From Betaproteobacteria bacterium (lineage in GTDB: Bacteria; Pseudomonadota; Gammaproteobacteria; Burkholderiales; Casimicrobiaceae): a DNA stretch of 7,315 nucleotides. Within the stretch, counting starts at the first letter, position 1, and each line of letters opens with the position of its first letter. Positions 5,257 through 7,315 of the stretch are shown here, in pieces. The position numbers and the translations under genes were made by a program. The stretch is from positions 1 through 7,315 of the forward strand of contig JAAFHR010000160.1 in assembly GCA_013298455.1 (NCBI GenBank), written 5' to 3'. The notes under the pieces were generated by a model, which was given only the letters and a program-made list of their open reading frames with translations, searched no databases and had not been told where the DNA came from.

Positions 5257-5281
5257 GTACGAGCGGTTCCACCGCGATTGG
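5257..5281 (+). repeat. GTAG-type REP element 2 (foot GTAC)
   Basis: GTACGAGCGGTTCCACCGCG, same orientation as element 1 and 46 bases further on. The foot carries a G-to-C change, which would probably impair recognition if the tetranucleotide is read as in known RAYTs. Confidence 0.8.
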
Positions 5282-5312
5282 CTGCGCGGGAAATGGCGTT
5301 GACTTGGGAGGG

Positions 5313-5335
5313 GACCGCGGTGGAACCGCTCCTAC
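5313..5335 (-). repeat. GTAG-type REP element 3, inverted
   Basis: Minus-strand GTAGGAGCGGTTCCACCGCG, the cleanest of the four copies. It is inverted relative to element 2, with which it shares a perfect 15-16 base complementary core, so the pair makes a BIME-like unit able to fold into a long stem over a loop of about 40 bases. Confidence 0.85.
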
Positions 5336-5387
5336 ACTGGGTGACATCGTGGCGTTGAGCCTCAACCCGCACCTTAACTCCACGACT

Positions 5388-5409
5388 CTTCGCGGCAAGC
5401 CGCTCCTAC
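5388..5409 (-). repeat. GTAG-type REP element 4, next to the soxB stop
   Basis: Minus-strand GTAGGAGCGGCTTGCCGCGA, a variant with the GCGGC/GCCGC stem, ending eight bases beyond the soxB stop codon. In this position a REP hairpin would form at the 3' end of the soxB message and could protect it from exonucleases or aid termination. Confidence 0.8.
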
Positions 5410-5416
5410 AGCGTGG

Positions 5417-7147
5417 CTAAGCGATGCCTTGGTTGCTGCTGGCGTTCAAAATTTTTGGCGTGTTGAGGCGGCGGGCGGTGATGCGTTTTTTGCTTTTGAG
5501 CCAAGTCTCGACCACGTCCCAAACGGGTTCGGATTTGCCCGCTGCGGCGGCGTCTCGGGCGGCCTCTGAGACGGGCGCCCAGCCTGCTACTTTGTACGTT
5601 TTGCCCGCTTCGATCAGCTTACCGCTGAGTCGCATGTCGCTGATGCGTTTGCCTTGCGCGGCGAGCGGATCGATGGTGTACTGCAGACCGCCTACTCGCA
5701 CCATGTCGCCGCCCTGCTGGTAATACGGATCGGGATTGAAGAGGTTATCGGCGACGTCTTCCAAGACGGTTTTGATGGTGTCGCCGGTCATCTCCGAAAC
5801 GGTGGTGTGCGAGTAGGTCGTGGCGGTTTGATCCATGACGTGCTCGCGAGTGATCGCTTGGCCCGACAAGAGCGATGTGCCCCAACGAAACCCCGGCGAA
5901 AAGGCGATTTCACAGTTCTTTGATTCCATGAGCGCATCAAGGATCAATTGATCGAAGCTGCCGTTGAAATTGCCACGGCGGTAGAGCATGGCGTCGGTGC
6001 GGGCGAGCGGTTCGTTAAGCTTTGATTCGTACGGCGCGCGGATTTTGGTGATGAGCGAATCCATCGCAGAATCAGCGGCGAGCAAGTTCGAAAACACCGG
6101 CATCAGCTTGTAGCGAAAATCTGCGATCTGGCCGTTTTTCACGTCGAAATCGAGCACGCCGAGAAATTTGCTGTTGGATCCGGCGTTGGTGACGAGCGTT
6201 GTGCCACCGGGGCTTTTGACGGGGATCGCACCGGGCACGCCATCATGCGTGTGGCCACCCAAAATCGCGTCGACACCGCGAACACGGCTCGCGAGTTTTA
6301 GATCAACGTCCATGCCGTTGTGTGAGAGCAGCACGACCACTTTCGCACCCTTTGAGCGTGCTTCATCGACAGTTTTCTGCATGTCTTCTTCACGAATCCC
6401 GAAGCTCCAATCGGGCGTGAAATAGCGCGGGTTGGCAATCGGCGTGTAGGGAAACGCTTGACCGATGATGGCGATGAGCACGCCGTTCATTTCTCGAAGC
6501 GTGTAGGGCTTGAAAACCAAGTCTTCGAAGTCGGTCGTTTTGACGTTGTTGGCGAGAAATTCGACCTTGCCTTTGAAATCCTTCTCAACAATTTCTTTGA
6601 CCCGCGCCGCGCCTTGTGTGAATTCCCAATGCCCCGTCATGATGTCAACACCGAGCGCGAGACAGGCATCGACCATGTCTTGGCCTTTCGTCCACAGCGC
6701 CGTTGCTGAGCCCTGCCATGTGTCGCCGCCATCGAGCAGCAGTGCGCCGGGTCGCGACGCTTTGAGCTGCTTCACGAGTGTGGCGAGATGTGCGAAACCG
6801 CCGATCTTGCCGTAGGTTTTCGCAGCCGCTTCGAAATCTAGGTAGGTGAAGGCATGCGCTTCACGCGTGCCGCGTTTCACGTTGAACGCCTTGAGCAAAT
6901 GTTCGCCGACCAGATGCGGCGCTTTGTTCAGCGCGCCGCCGAATCCCAAATTCACATTGGGTTCGCGAAAGTAGATCGGTTTGAGCTGCGCGTGGCAATC
7001 CGTCATGTGCAGAAAATGCACGTTGCCGAAACGCGGCAGATCGTAAAACGTTTTTGCATGATCAGCGGCCAGCAAATCACGCGACGACAGCGTTGCGCCC
7101 GATGCGGCGGCGATGGCCAAAACGTTGAGGAATTCGCGACGATGCAT
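5417..7147 (-). CDS. soxB: SoxB thiosulfohydrolase, Tat-exported
   Basis: A 576-residue protein matching SoxB, the dimanganese enzyme that hydrolyses sulfate groups from the cysteine-bound thiosulfonate on SoxYZ during periplasmic thiosulfate oxidation. A twin-arginine signal (HRREFL plus a hydrophobic stretch to about residue 22) is at the N-terminus. Metal-binding blocks of the metallophosphatase domain are TDCHAQL (Asp50, His52), GGDTWQG (Asp142), LANN, LLSHNGMD and GGHTHDG. GHWEFTQG (172-179) and NPDPYYQQGGDMVRVGG in the C-terminal domain distinguish SoxB from ordinary 5'-nucleotidases. The length is usual for the family. The ATG at 7147 is chosen because GGAG lies six bases upstream and the Tat motif follows at once; an in-frame GTG at 7180 only adds eleven unlike residues. 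No other sox gene is in the window: a tRNA follows, and the 168 bases upstream hold no supported gene. Confidence 0.95.
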   Translation of the reverse strand: MHRREFLNVLAIAAASGATLSSRDLLAADHAKTFYDLPRFGNVHFLHMTDCHAQLKPIYFREPNVNLGFGGALNKAPHLVGEHLLKAFNVKRGTREAHAFTYLDFEAAAKTYGKIGGFAHLATLVKQLKASRPGALLLDGGDTWQGSATALWTKGQDMVDACLALGVDIMTGHWEFTQGAARVKEIVEKDFKGKVEFLANNVKTTDFEDLVFKPYTLREMNGVLIAIIGQAFPYTPIANPRYFTPDWSFGIREEDMQKTVDEARSKGAKVVVLLSHNGMDVDLKLASRVRGVDAILGGHTHDGVPGAIPVKSPGGTTLVTNAGSNSKFLGVLDFDVKNGQIADFRYKLMPVFSNLLAADSAMDSLITKIRAPYESKLNEPLARTDAMLYRRGNFNGSFDQLILDALMESKNCEIAFSPGFRWGTSLLSGQAITREHVMDQTATTYSHTTVSEMTGDTIKTVLEDVADNLFNPDPYYQQGGDMVRVGGLQYTIDPLAAQGKRISDMRLSGKLIEAGKTYKVAGWAPVSEAARDAAAAGKSEPVWDVVETWLKSKKRITARRLNTPKILNASSNQGIA

Positions 7148-7203
7148 GGGGGCTCCGGGTTGGTTTTCACCTTCGTCCACGAGGACGAGGATACCGCCTT
7201 GAA

Positions 7204-7241
7204 CCCCTCGCCCGCGGGCGGGAGAGGGGCAGGGGTGAGGG
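7204..7241. repeat. GC-rich dispersed palindrome upstream of soxB
   Basis: CCCCTCGCCCGC (7204-7215) pairs with GCGGGAGAGGGG (7218-7229) with one mismatch, followed by CAGGGGTGAGGG. This looks like a common intergenic repeat of Xanthomonas-like and betaproteobacterial genomes (CCCTCTCCCGC/GCGGGAGAGGG), recalled from memory. It ends about 57 bases upstream of the soxB start and has no T tract, so it is not a standard intrinsic terminator. The remaining 7242-7315 shows no gene I can support. Confidence 0.65.
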
Positions 7242-7315
7242 TGTATGGCGAAAGAGCGATGCTAAACAGGAGAGGTGGTCGCCGCTACTCGCATCAAAGC
7301 GAAAGTGAATTCGTA

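Noticed and set aside
5211..5409. Possible CRISPR-like repeat array
   Set aside because: The units occur in both orientations, spacing is irregular, copies are diverged and each is itself a palindrome with a GTAG foot, which is the REP pattern.
7148..7180. GTG start adding eleven residues to SoxB
   Set aside because: The ATG at 7147 has GGAG at six bases and begins directly at the Tat motif; the extension lacks signal-peptide character.
7173..7188. TCGTCC/GGACGA hairpin as a terminator of an upstream gene
   Set aside because: The stem is only six pairs and no T tract follows on either strand.

Overview
The window looks like part of a Gram-negative proteobacterial chromosome. The likeliest source is a betaproteobacterium or a related gammaproteobacterium. 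It is moderately GC-rich and carries a soxB gene with a Tat signal, class III type IV pilins with a TfpX/TfpZ-type accessory gene, a sigma-54-like promoter and GTAG-headed REP elements. Apart from one insertion-sequence remnant, all confident genes lie on the minus strand, so the window reads functionally from right to left.

Right part (5417-7315): a near-complete thiosulfohydrolase gene, soxB, with its Tat signal, but no other sox gene is visible. Upstream of it is a GC-rich palindromic repeat. Just beyond its stop codon is an intergenic mosaic (5117-5409) of two families of dispersed palindromes, four of them GTAG-type REPs. Middle (4292-5060): a tRNA-Leu(CAA) with an extended -10 promoter and an intrinsic terminator, then a Uma2-family PD-(D/E)XK nuclease gene that may be read from a leaderless message.

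Central-left (1987-4010): a type IV pilin locus. A sigma-54 (-24/-12) promoter drives a first pilin gene. An intrinsic terminator follows it, then a second pilin gene and a membrane accessory protein of the TfpX/TfpZ family. The arrangement suggests abundant expression of the first pilin, with read-through expression of the second pilin and the accessory protein. Upstream of the promoter are helically phased GTGACG repeats that could be activator sites.

Left part (1-1963): mobile and decaying DNA. It holds a REP-associated tyrosine transposase (RAYT) and, just upstream of it, an internally deleted IS4-family element that keeps both inverted ends and an 11-bp target duplication. Further left are a remnant of a ribbon-helix-helix antitoxin gene with a plausible promoter and the first 23 codons of an unidentified gene running off the edge.

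No clearly new system was found. The most informative features are the pilin locus architecture, the IS4 deletion derivative sitting in the RAYT upstream motif, and the co-occurrence of a RAYT with GTAG REPs.
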